Part shown: piece after piece, positions 1 through 8,174 of the stretch
How positions within the stretch are numbered: the stretch's first letter is position 1
Layout of the letters: each line of letters begins with the position of its first letter
Assembly (NCBI GenBank): GCA_945906105.1
Contig: CAMDQO010000003.1
Span: forward strand, 106,240 to 170,239
DNA from: Novosphingobium sp. Chol11
GTDB taxonomy: Bacteria; Pseudomonadota; Alphaproteobacteria; Sphingomonadales; Sphingomonadaceae
Reading direction: 5' to 3'
Length of the DNA: 64,000 nt
The notes under the pieces: model-generated
Seen by the model: the letters and a program-made list of their open reading frames with translations, nothing else
Databases searched by the model: none
Told to the model about the DNA's origin: nothing
Translations under genes and position numbers: made by a program

Positions 1-106
1 CCTCAACCTCGATTTTCTCAAGCGTGTTCTGGGCTTCGGACATCTGCTTCTGGATGGTCTCTGCGGCGGCCTGAGCAGCCTTGATCATTTCTTCCATCGA
101 CTTCAT
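1..106 (-). CDS. ybaB: YbaB/EbfC nucleoid-associated protein (N-terminal part)
   Basis: The reading frame starts MKSMEEMIKAAQAAAETIQK and continues as a charged amphipathic helix, which is the typical start of the small dimeric DNA-binding YbaB/EbfC family. The ATG at 106-104 overlaps the TGA of dnaX (105-103) as ATGA, so the two genes should be translationally coupled. The dnaX-ybaB pair is a widely conserved gene order, often followed by recR, and this supports the call. The gene runs off the left edge after about 35 codons, so the C-terminal part is not visible. Confidence 0.9.
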   Translation of the reverse strand, partial: MKSMEEMIKAAQAAAETIQKQMSEAQNTLEKIEVE

Positions 107-1917
107 GCGAAACGGCTCCGGTTAAATTTGCCGCTTTGGGCAGCGGCTGCTTCATCAACAAATTCTGCGTCCGGGAACGCGGCAAGCGCCGCTGCGACCA
201 GCGGCGAACTGCGCATGGCGGCATTTTCGGCGGCCTTGGCAGCCTCGGCCAGTTCACGCATCGACGGCATGGACTCACCCTCGCCCCGAGACACTTCCCA
301 GCGCTCACCCGTGGCACGCAGCAGGGCATCGCGGATCTCGGGAGCGGGATCGCCGGGGTAGCCCTCGACCAGCGCATAGCGCAGCTCACCGGGCTTGAGA
401 TCCACCACCCGCATCCAGTCGCGCATGATCTGGGCGATCCGCAGCTGGCCGCTGTGCTCAACCGTGTCGCACAGAGCGATCCAGTTAGTTGTCGCGAGTG
501 CAGCAGCAGGTGCCGGTGCAGGAGAGCCATCAGGGGCACTTGCGGCGGGGGCGGAAGCGGCAGCCTGAACCGCAGCCTCCTGCAGCTTCTTCGCCAGAGT
601 GCCGGGATCGGGCAGATCGCTGGCGTGCATCACGCGCAGCAGCGCCATCTCTGCCGATGCCAGCGGATCGGGCGCGGCCTTAACCTCGTCATGCCCCTTG
701 AGCAGCAGTTGCCACAAGCGGTGCAGCTGACCGGGCGAGAGCCGCACCGCCCAATCCTCTATCGCCGCCCGTTCCTCAGCCGATGAGGCATCGGTACCGT
801 TCTTGCCGACCTGCGCCACGGTGACGCGGTGGACCAGTTCCATTTGCGAACGCATCAATGAGACTGGCTCTACCCCCAGCGCGAACTGGGCATCGACCAT
901 TTCAAGCATCGAAGCCGCATCGCCTGCCAGCAATGCAGCGAGCAGGCGGCGCTGCACCGACTTGTCGGCAAGCCCCAGCATTTCCTGCACTTGCACCGGG
1001 CCGACGTGGCCATCGCCGCCCATATCGGCATGGGCAATCGCTTGATCGAGGATCGACAAGCCATCGCGCACCGAGCCTTCGGCGGCGGCTGCGATCATCG
1101 CCAAAGCCTCGGCATCGGCGTCGACTCCTTCGGCTTTGCAGATCTTGGCGAAGTGTTCGGCGAGCATCGGGGCTTTGATCCGTCGCAAGTCAAAACGCTG
1201 GCAGCGCGACAGGACGGTGACAGGAAGTTTGTCCACCTCGGTGGTGGCAAACAGGAACTTCACGTGCGGAGGTGGTTCCTCAAGTGTCTTAAGCAAGGCA
1301 TTGAAAGCATTGCGAGATAGCATGTGAACTTCATCAATGATGTAGATCTTGTAGCGCGCCGAAACGGCGGCATAGCGTACCGCCTCGATAATCTCGCGGA
1401 CGTCATCGACACCGGTGTGGCTGGCGGCATCCATCTCGATCACATCGATATGGCGGCCCTCTGCAATGGCAATACAAGGGTCACACAAGCCACATGGATC
1501 GATGGTAGGACCGCCCTGCCCGTCCGCGCCGATGCAGTTGAGTGCCTTGGCAATGAGTCGCGCAGTGGAAGTCTTGCCGACACCGCGCACGCCGGTCATC
1601 AAAAAGGCATGGGCGAGCCGGTCACGCCTGATCGCATTGGCCAGCGTCTGGACCATCGCATCCTGCCCGATCAGTTCGGAGAAAGTCTGCGGCCGGTATT
1701 TGCGCGCGAGGACGCGGTATATCTGATGCGGTGTTGATGCGGGCGGCGGCGCGGCTTCCACAACGGGGGGCGCCTGAACAGGCTCAGGCTCAGGCTCAGG
1801 CCCACCAAACAGCGCAGACTGCCCCGCAGCTTCCAGTTCAGCCGTGCTGGGGGCTGCTTCGCCTTCGGGATCATTGCCTAGCGGGTCGGGGCCAAAGATG
1901 TCGGTGGATTCGTCCAT
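103..1917 (-). CDS. dnaX: DNA polymerase III subunit gamma/tau
   Basis: This is the ATPase of the clamp-loader complex, which loads the beta clamp and holds the replisome together. The 604-residue protein opens with an acidic, Pro-rich extension of about 60 residues, followed by the conserved start YRVLARKYRP. Walker A is GVRGVGKTS near residues 109-117, four zinc-binding cysteines lie near 128, 142, 145 and 148, and Walker B is IIDEVH near 193-198. The sensor region LFATTEVDKLP and SRCQRFDLRRI follow. An Ala/Pro-rich linker then leads to a tau-type C-terminal domain. I saw no obvious slippery heptamer for making a short gamma form. The stop overlaps the ybaB start by 4 nt. Confidence 0.97.
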   Translation of the reverse strand: MDESTDIFGPDPLGNDPEGEAAPSTAELEAAGQSALFGGPEPEPEPVQAPPVVEAAPPPASTPHQIYRVLARKYRPQTFSELIGQDAMVQTLANAIRRDRLAHAFLMTGVRGVGKTSTARLIAKALNCIGADGQGGPTIDPCGLCDPCIAIAEGRHIDVIEMDAASHTGVDDVREIIEAVRYAAVSARYKIYIIDEVHMLSRNAFNALLKTLEEPPPHVKFLFATTEVDKLPVTVLSRCQRFDLRRIKAPMLAEHFAKICKAEGVDADAEALAMIAAAAEGSVRDGLSILDQAIAHADMGGDGHVGPVQVQEMLGLADKSVQRRLLAALLAGDAASMLEMVDAQFALGVEPVSLMRSQMELVHRVTVAQVGKNGTDASSAEERAAIEDWAVRLSPGQLHRLWQLLLKGHDEVKAAPDPLASAEMALLRVMHASDLPDPGTLAKKLQEAAVQAAASAPAASAPDGSPAPAPAAALATTNWIALCDTVEHSGQLRIAQIMRDWMRVVDLKPGELRYALVEGYPGDPAPEIRDALLRATGERWEVSRGEGESMPSMRELAEAAKAAENAAMRSSPLVAAALAAFPDAEFVDEAAAAQSGKFNRSRFA

Positions 1918-1968
1918 TGCCGCTAGTTAGGCATCTCTCGGCGAATTGTCGAAGGCGATTTGCGCCTT

Positions 1969-2454
1969 TCACACACCGGCGCGCAGCAGCATTACCGGGA
2001 TATCGGAAAAGCCCGGATCAGGCCGTGTCTCACACCCCTTGCCCAGCGCAGCTATCCACACCGGACGGCGGCTCGCCGCGATGCCCTGCCGGGCCAGTTC
2101 GCGATTGAAGTAATAGTCCATCAGGGGGCCAAAACGCGGCAGGTCATCACGCCATTGCCCGCGCCACAGGTAACTGACCCGCCCCTCTTTCGCCAGCAGC
2201 CGCACCGAATTGGCATTGGTCGTGCCATGCGGATCGAGCAGGCGTAGCACCATGCGGCACGGCCCGCGCTGCGCTGTCACGCGATTGCGCTGACCGATTT
2301 CGAGGTTCACCGCGTAACCTTCAGCGGTCATCTTGGCTGCAAGCTCACGCAGCGCCCTGCCGCTATCATCAAAGGGCACCGCATAGTCGCCATGCAGCTT
2401 CACTCCCAAAGTCATCACGAGCAACAACGCTCCGGCAATTCTAGCCGTCCGCAC
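1969..2454 (-). CDS. Exosortase-locus protein of unknown function
   Basis: A 161-residue protein with an N-terminal hydrophobic stretch (ARIAGALLLVMTLG) that looks like a signal peptide or membrane anchor, then a soluble domain with no motif I recognise. Its start overlaps the end of the exosortase gene by 14 nt, so it is almost certainly cotranscribed with it and with the short tail-bearing protein upstream. By position it may be an accessory or EpsI-like partner of the sorting system. That role is an inference from the neighbourhood, not from visible domains. Confidence 0.75.
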   Translation of the reverse strand: MRTARIAGALLLVMTLGVKLHGDYAVPFDDSGRALRELAAKMTAEGYAVNLEIGQRNRVTAQRGPCRMVLRLLDPHGTTNANSVRLLAKEGRVSYLWRGQWRDDLPRFGPLMDYYFNRELARQGIAASRRPVWIAALGKGCETRPDPGFSDIPVMLLRAGV

Positions 2455-3340
2455 GTGACTGATCCAGAGTGCCGCGATAGACCACAGCGGTGATAACGAT
2501 CAGCGACATCCAGCCAAAGCACGTCGCCCCCAGGCCAACATGCCAGTAATCGAAATCCTTGGGATACCAGGCGATCATCGTCAACCGCACACCGTTGACC
2601 AGCACCGATGCAAGCACTGCCAGCGCCAGGGTCCAGCGCAGCCGGGTGGTGATGCGGTAATCAAACCATGCCACCGCCGTGGTCCACAGGATCAATGCCA
2701 GCGATATGCCATGCAATGAGGAGCAACCCGGCGCGATAACAAAGCGTGTGCCATCGGTAAATTGCAGGACATTGCCAAACGCCGGCATCCCCGAGATCAG
2801 CGAGACGAAAGCAGCATCAGCGGAAAGCAGCGGCCCCGCCCCCAGCGCCAGAAATATCCGCCCCCAGAACAGGAAGGTCGAGAGGCTGAGGAAAATCGCG
2901 GCGGCGCGCCTTGCGGATGAATGGGCAGGCGATGCCAGCCAACCCCACAAAGCCACGCCTGATAATGCCGCACCGCTTAAGGGCGGCAGCGGGGCCAGCG
3001 CGGCGAGAATTGCTGCACCTGCCAGAAGCCAGTCGATCTGCGTCGGCAGGTCAGGCTTGCCCTGATGCCACAGCAGACCAAGACCAGCCGCAATCGCCAG
3101 CCAGACAATCGCGCTGATATCGAACAGATTGATAACGGCGTTCAGCCAGCCATGCGACTGCACCGATTCACCCACGAATGTGGGTAAAGCGTTGGCCGTC
3201 AGTAGCAGATAGACAAAGCCGTAAAGCGTATCGCGCGATAGTGCCGCGCGATGCCCAGCAATTGCCGCCAGATTACTTCTCGCCGCGGTTGCGCAGGCGC
3301 TTGTAAGCCAGGCCGAATGCAGCAAGCGCCGGGATGCCAA
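2441..3340 (-). CDS. Exosortase (transpeptidase-like membrane sorting enzyme)
   Basis: An integral membrane protein with about eight hydrophobic segments. The exosortase catalytic signature is visible: Cys in APGCSSLHG (residue about 206), Arg in NGVRLTMIAWYP (about 252) and His in DYWHVGLG (about 267). Exosortases cut and attach proteins carrying a PEP-CTERM-type tail, and a protein with such a tail is encoded directly upstream (3273-3452). The exact subclass was not determined; XrtV, known from sphingomonads, is one possibility. The ATG at 3340 overlaps the upstream gene by 68 nt. No later ATG precedes the conserved part, so the true start may be a non-ATG codon closer to 3273. Confidence 0.88.
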   Translation of the reverse strand: MASRRLLHSAWLTSACATAARSNLAAIAGHRAALSRDTLYGFVYLLLTANALPTFVGESVQSHGWLNAVINLFDISAIVWLAIAAGLGLLWHQGKPDLPTQIDWLLAGAAILAALAPLPPLSGAALSGVALWGWLASPAHSSARRAAAIFLSLSTFLFWGRIFLALGAGPLLSADAAFVSLISGMPAFGNVLQFTDGTRFVIAPGCSSLHGISLALILWTTAVAWFDYRITTRLRWTLALAVLASVLVNGVRLTMIAWYPKDFDYWHVGLGATCFGWMSLIVITAVVYRGTLDQSRADG

Positions 3341-3452
3341 GGCCGATTACCGGAGCGGGGGCGCCTGGCACACACATTCCGGCAAAGGCAGGCGTAGCGC
3401 CCGCAATCATGGCGACAACGGCGACAATGGCAAAATCGGTAATCCGGCGCAT
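3273..3452 (-). CDS. Very short PEP-CTERM-like tail protein, likely exosortase substrate or accessory peptide
   Basis: A 59-residue protein made of a signal peptide (ITDFAIVAVVAMIAGATPAFAG), about ten residues with a single Cys, and a C-terminal sorting tail: a Pro-rich turn (GAPAPVIG), a hydrophobic helix (LGIPALAAFGLAY) and a basic end (KRLRNRGEK). This three-part tail is the exosortase recognition architecture. The start at 3452 was chosen because GGAGGAG lies 7-8 nt upstream. The gene immediately precedes the exosortase gene on the same strand. With almost no mature domain, it may be an accessory or marker peptide rather than a structural cargo. Confidence 0.82.
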   Translation of the reverse strand: MRRITDFAIVAVVAMIAGATPAFAGMCVPGAPAPVIGLGIPALAAFGLAYKRLRNRGEK

Positions 3453-3517
3453 GAGAGCACTCCTCCAGGTCACAATAGTTGCTTGATAGTTTTATGCATT
3501 GACGGCTTGGTGTCAAC

Positions 3518-3533
3518 CACCATATGCATGGTG
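3518..3533. promoter_or_regulatory. Palindrome in divergent promoter region
   Basis: CACCAT-ATGC-ATGGTG is a perfect 6-bp inverted repeat with a 4-bp spacer. It lies between the divergent exosortase operon (start 3452) and the sterol-desaturase-family gene (start 3592), in only about 140 nt of non-coding DNA. A second imperfect dyad, TTGAC/GTCAA, sits just beside it at 3499-3516. It could be an operator for either gene; the regulator is unknown. Confidence 0.4.
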
Positions 3534-3591
3534 TTGGAAGATAATTCGCGCCACCCAAATTCGGAATGGCAGCTTTGAGGGCGATTCGGAG

Positions 3592-4401
3592 ATGAATGGC
3601 ATGGCTTGGACCGAGTGGTTGCAATGGCTGTTCACAGGCACCAATGGCTTCATCCTTTACTGGAGCCTGCTGTTCGTTTTTGCTGCGCTGGAACTTATCA
3701 GGCCTTCCGCGCCAAGGGGAATTGCCTTGGCGCCCAGACTTAAGGTCAACTTCGGTCTTGGCATTATTACGGCTGCGCTCGGCAGCTTGCCGTTTCTGTC
3801 TGAAATCGTGCTTGCCAGCACGGTCGCTGATCATGGCTGGGGTCTGCTCAACCGCCTGCCGATCAATACAGGCTGGCAGATCGCAGTGAGTTTTCTGGCC
3901 TATGATCTGTTCGGTTATGGCGTGCATCGGCTTGAGCACCGCTGGCAGCCGCTTTGGCGACTTCACCGGATCCATCATTCCGACAACGACATGGACCTCA
4001 CCACCCTGTTTCGCACCCATCCGCTCAGTGCCTTGCTGGGTGTGGCGTTCCATATGGTGCTGATAGTTTCGCTGGGAATCCATCCAGTGGGGATTATTCT
4101 GCATGAGTTCGCCAAGCTGGTGGCGATGGGGCTTGGCCACGCAAAAGTGGCTGCATCACCGCGCCTCAGCAGCCTGTGTTCGCTACTGGTCGTCACCCCC
4201 GCTTTCCACGCGTTTCACCATTCGGCATGCCAGCCCGAAACGGACAGTAATTATGGTGAGGTACTGACCATTTGGGATCACCTGCTGGGAACCACCAGCC
4301 GCCGCAAAGGCGATGTTGATCGCTTCGGCCTTGGTGATGCCTATGACAGCGATGCCGCCAGCCTTGCGGGACAACTGAAGTTGCCATTTATTTCAAGGTA
4401 A
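3592..4401 (+). CDS. Sterol desaturase / fatty acid hydroxylase family protein
   Basis: A membrane-bound di-iron oxygenase-family protein of 269 residues. The expected histidine clusters are present: HRLEH near residue 108, HRIHH about 16 residues later, and HAFHHS nearer the C-terminus, with hydrophobic segments between them. The family adds hydroxyl groups or double bonds to lipids (sterols, carotenoids, fatty acids); the substrate cannot be read from sequence. The ATG at 3592 is preceded by GAGGG at 3577-3581, which favours it over earlier in-frame codons; ATG 3601 is also possible. The stop codon abuts the 3' end of the SRP RNA gene on the opposite strand. Confidence 0.88.
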   Translation: MNGMAWTEWLQWLFTGTNGFILYWSLLFVFAALELIRPSAPRGIALAPRLKVNFGLGIITAALGSLPFLSEIVLASTVADHGWGLLNRLPINTGWQIAVSFLAYDLFGYGVHRLEHRWQPLWRLHRIHHSDNDMDLTTLFRTHPLSALLGVAFHMVLIVSLGIHPVGIILHEFAKLVAMGLGHAKVAASPRLSSLCSLLVVTPAFHAFHHSACQPETDSNYGEVLTIWDHLLGTTSRRKGDVDRFGLGDAYDSDAASLAGQLKLPFISR

Positions 4402-4403
4402 AA

Positions 4404-4495
4404 GGAGCCGGACGACCCGCCGCTATCCGTTGTGGCTGCTTCCTTCCGGATCTGACCAGATTGGCGAACGCAAACGCCCGCCCGGACTCCCGGTC
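4404..4495 (-). ncRNA. ffs: Signal recognition particle RNA, small bacterial type (4.5S)
   Basis: On the minus strand, the region 4440-4460 reads GGTCAGATCCGGAAGGAAGC followed by AGCC. This is the near-invariant SRP RNA tetraloop hairpin and asymmetric bulge that binds Ffh. The flanking GC-rich arms (about 4477-4495 and 4404-4425) can pair to form the long helix, with some mismatches. A short T-run (minus strand, 4403-4400) follows the stem and serves as a terminator. The 5' end is estimated to within a few nucleotides. SRP RNA directs co-translational membrane targeting; the Sec translocon genes secDF-yajC are also in this window but unlinked. Confidence 0.9.
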
Positions 4496-4540
4496 GCGCA
4501 TATGGCGGCAGGCTCGCGATTCCGCAAGCCCGAAGCACAA

Positions 4541-4819
4541 TCAGCGAAAATTGTCGGCGTAAGTCTGCAATTTCAGCCGTTTTGGCGGTGTGGCATGGAC
4601 CACAGCAGCGATGCCGTGCTTTCCCGCATAGGCCTGCGCCAGTTCTTGACTGGCAAACTTGAGCACGACCTGCACTTGCGTATCACCCGAACCCGCCCAA
4701 CCCATCAGCGGATCGGCGGTGCGGGCTTCAGCCGGATCGAATTCAAGGATCCACTGGTCCGTGTTCGCCTTGCCAGACTGCATAGCGTTCTTGGGGCGTT
4801 GAAAGATGCGTGCGCTCAT
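4541..4819 (-). CDS. ETC complex I subunit, NDUFS4-like
   Basis: A 92-residue protein. It starts MSARIFQRPKNAMQSGKANT and contains QWILEFDP, DPLMGWAGSGDTQ and a C-terminal KRLKLQTYADNFR. This is the ETC_C1_NDUFS4 family, an alphaproteobacterial and mitochondrial accessory subunit on the matrix arm of NADH:ubiquinone oxidoreductase. It is a stand-alone gene between the SRP RNA gene and hrpB. Its presence supports an alphaproteobacterial origin for the window. Assembly or stabilisation of the NADH-binding module is known for eukaryotic homologues and is assumed here. Confidence 0.9.
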   Translation of the reverse strand: MSARIFQRPKNAMQSGKANTDQWILEFDPAEARTADPLMGWAGSGDTQVQVVLKFASQELAQAYAGKHGIAAVVHATPPKRLKLQTYADNFR

Positions 4820-4866
4820 GTTTTAAGCCCTGTCCCGAATCGTCGCCAGAATCAAGCCTTGCTCAA

Positions 4867-7302
4867 TCAAGTTCGGTTGAATGCGTTCTTGGTCTTCAAA
4901 CTTGGCACTTCAGTCCATGGCTCGTCAGGCCAACGGTGCCGGGGGTAGCGGCCCTTCATATCCTTCACCACATCGCGCCATGATCCGCGCCAGAAGAGAG
5001 GAAGATCGCGCGTTGTCTGGATCGGTTTGGTACCGGGAGAGGTCAGCTTGAGCAGTAGGGGCTGCGCTGGCTGGCCGAACATGGGATGCTGGTCCAGCCC
5101 GAATAGTGCCTGCACCCGCAGTTCCACCGATGGCCCGCCGGGATCGGCATAGTCGATCGCGTGGTGCGTTCCCGCCGGGCTGGTGAACTGCGGCGGGGCA
5201 AGCCGTTCCAGTTGCTGGCGTTCAGCATAGTCCAGTCGGTTCAGGAGCGCGTTGTGCAGCGCGCCCTTATCGAGCGCATCGAGACGGCGGGAGAGCAGCG
5301 GCAGCAGCCAGTCGCCGACAGCGTGGCGCAGGGCTTGTTCGCCAAGCGCGGGCAGCCCGGCATGGGCAGCGCGAGAGAGCAGCGCGAGGCTGGCATCAGA
5401 GAGCGGCAGCAGGCCAAGCCCCTCATCACGCACCTTGCCTGCGAGAAACGCGGCGATCGCAGCGGGATCAGGCTTGGGATCAGGCCCGCGCGCCACGACT
5501 ATCGCGCCCAGCCGCTGTTCGAGCAGCGCCTCCACCCGGCGTTCGTCGGCGATCCATTTGAGCGAGGGGCGGCGCTCGATCTTGTGCGCCAGCCAGCGCA
5601 GCACTTCCGCCTCGCTCAGCGCAATCGCGCCGGTGATCCGCGCGCCTTTGGCCTCGCCCTGCGCTTCGCCCACCGCCAGCCATTCCGCGCGGATCAAGCT
5701 CGATGCAGGATCAAGCCGCAACCCCCTGCCCCCGGCGGTCAGCCACAACTCGCCCGATGAATCGCGGCGGCGGGCAAGCATTTCGGGGAAACCTTCGGCG
5801 AGGATGGCTCCGGGGGGCGGGGTATCCCCTTTGGGCGATCCCGAGCCAGATACCGCCTTTGCCCAACCGGCCGCCAGCTTGCGCGAAGCCTCAGCCCGTC
5901 CGCTGCGGTCCCCGCGCCAGCGGTCCAGCCGCGCGAGCAGGTCTTCACCGCGCCCGCCCAGCCCGCGTTCCTGCAGCAACAGCGCAAGCTGCGCCGCCTC
6001 AGCCTCTGCACCATGCTGAGCAGCGCGGAGCAACATATGGGCCAGCCGCGGCTCTAGTGGCAGTGCGGCCATGGCCCGCCCATGCGGTGTGATCCGCCCC
6101 TCCGCATCGAGCGCATCGAGGCTTGTCAGCAGTGCATTAGCCGCCGCCATGGCTGGCGCAGGCGGGGCATCAATCCATGCCATCGCTGCCACATCACCCG
6201 CGCCCCATTGCGCCAGCGTCAGGGCCAGTGGAGCAAGATCGGACACCAGCATTTCAGGGGGATCAAACGGCGCGCGGCCGGCGTGGCCAGCCTCTTCCCA
6301 CAAGCGATAGGCAATGCCCGGCCCTTGCCGCGCCGCACGACCTGCCCGCTGTGCCGCCGCTGCCTGACTGGCGCGGTGAGTCACCAGCCGGGTGACACCC
6401 GCCGCCTTGTCAAACTCTGCGCGGCGCGAAAGGCCTGCATCAACCACCACCGAAACACCATCTAGCGTCAGCGAAGTTTCGGCAATCGCGGTGGCCAGCA
6501 CAATCCGCCGCCGTCCTTGGGCATCGCGCCTGATCGCCGCGCGCTGATCAGCCGGATCGCATTGGCCGTGGAGCGGCAGGACCAGTGCCAAGGGCAGCTT
6601 TTCGGCCAGCCGCTCACGCGTCCGTTCGATCTCGCCAACTCCGGGCAAGAAGGCGAGAATATCCCCCTCCTCCTCGCGCCATGCGGTGATCACGGCAGCA
6701 GCGACAGCATCATCCAGCCGCAATTCAGGCCGCGCACCCAGCCAGCGCAGGGCGAGCGGATTGGCCTTGCCCTCGCTCTCGATCACCGGCGCGCCGCCCA
6801 ACAGCGCCGCAAACCGCGCACCGTCGATAGTGGCAGACATCACCACCAGCCGCAGATCTTCGCGCAGCACAGTCTGACTCTCGATGGCCAGCGCCAGCCC
6901 GAGGTCTGAATCGAGGTGGCGTTCATGCGCCTCATCAAACAACACGGCGGTAATGCCCGCCAGCTCAGGGTCTTTCAAAATGGCTGAAACAAAAATCGCC
7001 TCGGTCATCACCAGGATGCGCGTCTTGCCAGAGCGCTTGCTGTCAAGCCGGGTGAGATAGCCCACGGTTTCACCAGCCTTCTCGCCCATCAGTTCAGCCA
7101 TGCGTTCCGCCGCCGCGCGCGCAGCTACGCGTCGCGGGCTGAGCAGGATCACCGTGCCGCTGCACCAGCTCTCAGCCAGCAGCACCGGGGCCACAGCGGT
7201 GGTCTTGCCCGCTCCCGGCGGCGCAATCAGCACGGCGGAGCATCGCTCACGCAGTGCGGTGAGCAGGTCCGGCAGCACGGCGTGGATCGGCAGAATGTTC
7301 AC
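4867..7302 (-). CDS. hrpB: ATP-dependent helicase HrpB
   Basis: A DEAH-box superfamily 2 helicase of about 811 residues, the usual HrpB length. Visible motifs are Walker A PPGAGKTT (about 28-35), SPRRVAARAAAERMA (Ia), the DEAH box LFDEAHERH (about 121-129), motif III MSATID, and motif VI region HRASQAAAAQRAGRAARQGPG, followed by the HrpB-specific C-terminal half. Its cellular role is poorly defined in bacteria. I chose GTG at 7302 (protein MNILPIHAV) because it lies just after the stop of the upstream gene; a TTG at 7338 would overlap that gene by 29 nt. Confidence 0.93.
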   Translation of the reverse strand: MNILPIHAVLPDLLTALRERCSAVLIAPPGAGKTTAVAPVLLAESWCSGTVILLSPRRVAARAAAERMAELMGEKAGETVGYLTRLDSKRSGKTRILVMTEAIFVSAILKDPELAGITAVLFDEAHERHLDSDLGLALAIESQTVLREDLRLVVMSATIDGARFAALLGGAPVIESEGKANPLALRWLGARPELRLDDAVAAAVITAWREEEGDILAFLPGVGEIERTRERLAEKLPLALVLPLHGQCDPADQRAAIRRDAQGRRRIVLATAIAETSLTLDGVSVVVDAGLSRRAEFDKAAGVTRLVTHRASQAAAAQRAGRAARQGPGIAYRLWEEAGHAGRAPFDPPEMLVSDLAPLALTLAQWGAGDVAAMAWIDAPPAPAMAAANALLTSLDALDAEGRITPHGRAMAALPLEPRLAHMLLRAAQHGAEAEAAQLALLLQERGLGGRGEDLLARLDRWRGDRSGRAEASRKLAAGWAKAVSGSGSPKGDTPPPGAILAEGFPEMLARRRDSSGELWLTAGGRGLRLDPASSLIRAEWLAVGEAQGEAKGARITGAIALSEAEVLRWLAHKIERRPSLKWIADERRVEALLEQRLGAIVVARGPDPKPDPAAIAAFLAGKVRDEGLGLLPLSDASLALLSRAAHAGLPALGEQALRHAVGDWLLPLLSRRLDALDKGALHNALLNRLDYAERQQLERLAPPQFTSPAGTHHAIDYADPGGPSVELRVQALFGLDQHPMFGQPAQPLLLKLTSPGTKPIQTTRDLPLFWRGSWRDVVKDMKGRYPRHRWPDEPWTEVPSLKTKNAFNRT

Positions 7303-7309
7303 CCCGCCG

Positions 7310-8074
7310 TCAATTCGCCTCACCGCGCACGAAGTCAAAGTGGATCTTGACCCAGGCCCCGACCTGCGGCTTGCCGTCTATGCGCGGCGGGCGCACCTGA
7401 AACTGCCATGCCGCTTGCCGCAACGCCCGTGCCAGACCTGAACCCGGCGGCGATTCGCCCAGCATCTGGCAATTATCGACGCGGTAATTCTCGATAGTAC
7501 GGCAGGCGATTTCCGCCCATTTTCCGCCAACGCTCTGCTCGGTCATATAGCCTGCCAGTTCTGCGCGGCTGGGTTCGCGGTGCCATTCGGCGCGGAACAG
7601 GCGCTGCCCTTGCGGTCCCTCACCCGGCCCCATCGTGCCCTTGGAATTGCCCGAACCGGAACCGCTCTTGCCCAGTTTCGAGATGTCCGAGGCAGCAAAG
7701 TCAGCGCCTGACATCTTGATCATCGGCGCTGCCACCGGCGGCGCTGTTGGGATCGCTATCTTCGGTGGAATGATCGGCGGCACGACCCGATCAGTGATGA
7801 CCGGCGGCACCTTGGCCTTCTGCTGCTTTTCCGCCGTCGCCTTTTTTGCAGAGGAGGATGAGGAAGCAGGTGACATCGTAATCGCGGTGAAGCGCTCGCG
7901 CGCACTTTTTATCTTGTCGTCGAAATATCCCATCCACAGCATGGCCAGACCGAATAACAGAACCATTGCTGCCGATAGCCCCAGCGCGATAACCCGCTCA
8001 CTGCGGGTGGCCTGACCACGATAGCGCGCAGGTGTGAGGGCGGCTTCAATCTGCACTGAGGCGCGGTTAGACAA
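7310..8074 (-). CDS. TonB-like periplasmic-spanning protein
   Basis: A 254-residue protein with an N-terminal cytoplasmic stretch, one membrane segment (VIALGLSAAMVLLFGLAMLWM, about residues 28-48) and an Ala/Ser/Lys and Pro-rich linker (VPPIIPPKIAIPTAPP). The C-terminal domain ends in GAWVKIHFDF, which resembles the last strands of TonB energy transducers. There is no exbB/exbD next to it, so a role in energising outer membrane uptake is only suggested. It ends 8 nt before the hrpB start and may be cotranscribed with it. Two cysteines (AEIACRTI and DNCQML) are visible in the C-terminal domain. Confidence 0.65.
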   Translation of the reverse strand: MSNRASVQIEAALTPARYRGQATRSERVIALGLSAAMVLLFGLAMLWMGYFDDKIKSARERFTAITMSPASSSSSAKKATAEKQQKAKVPPVITDRVVPPIIPPKIAIPTAPPVAAPMIKMSGADFAASDISKLGKSGSGSGNSKGTMGPGEGPQGQRLFRAEWHREPSRAELAGYMTEQSVGGKWAEIACRTIENYRVDNCQMLGESPPGSGLARALRQAAWQFQVRPPRIDGKPQVGAWVKIHFDFVRGEAN

Positions 8075-8174
8075 GCTTCATCCTTCCGTCCAGCCGCAGA
8101 GCTTCGATGCTTGAGGCGATCACCCCAAACTCTCACTGCGCCCTGTCGGACAGAAAGCCTGAACGTCAGATGAT

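Noticed and set aside
103..1917. Programmed frameshift site in dnaX
   Set aside because: I saw no A-rich slippery heptamer with a downstream stop in the -1 frame at the expected place; the full-length tau form is the only product supported.
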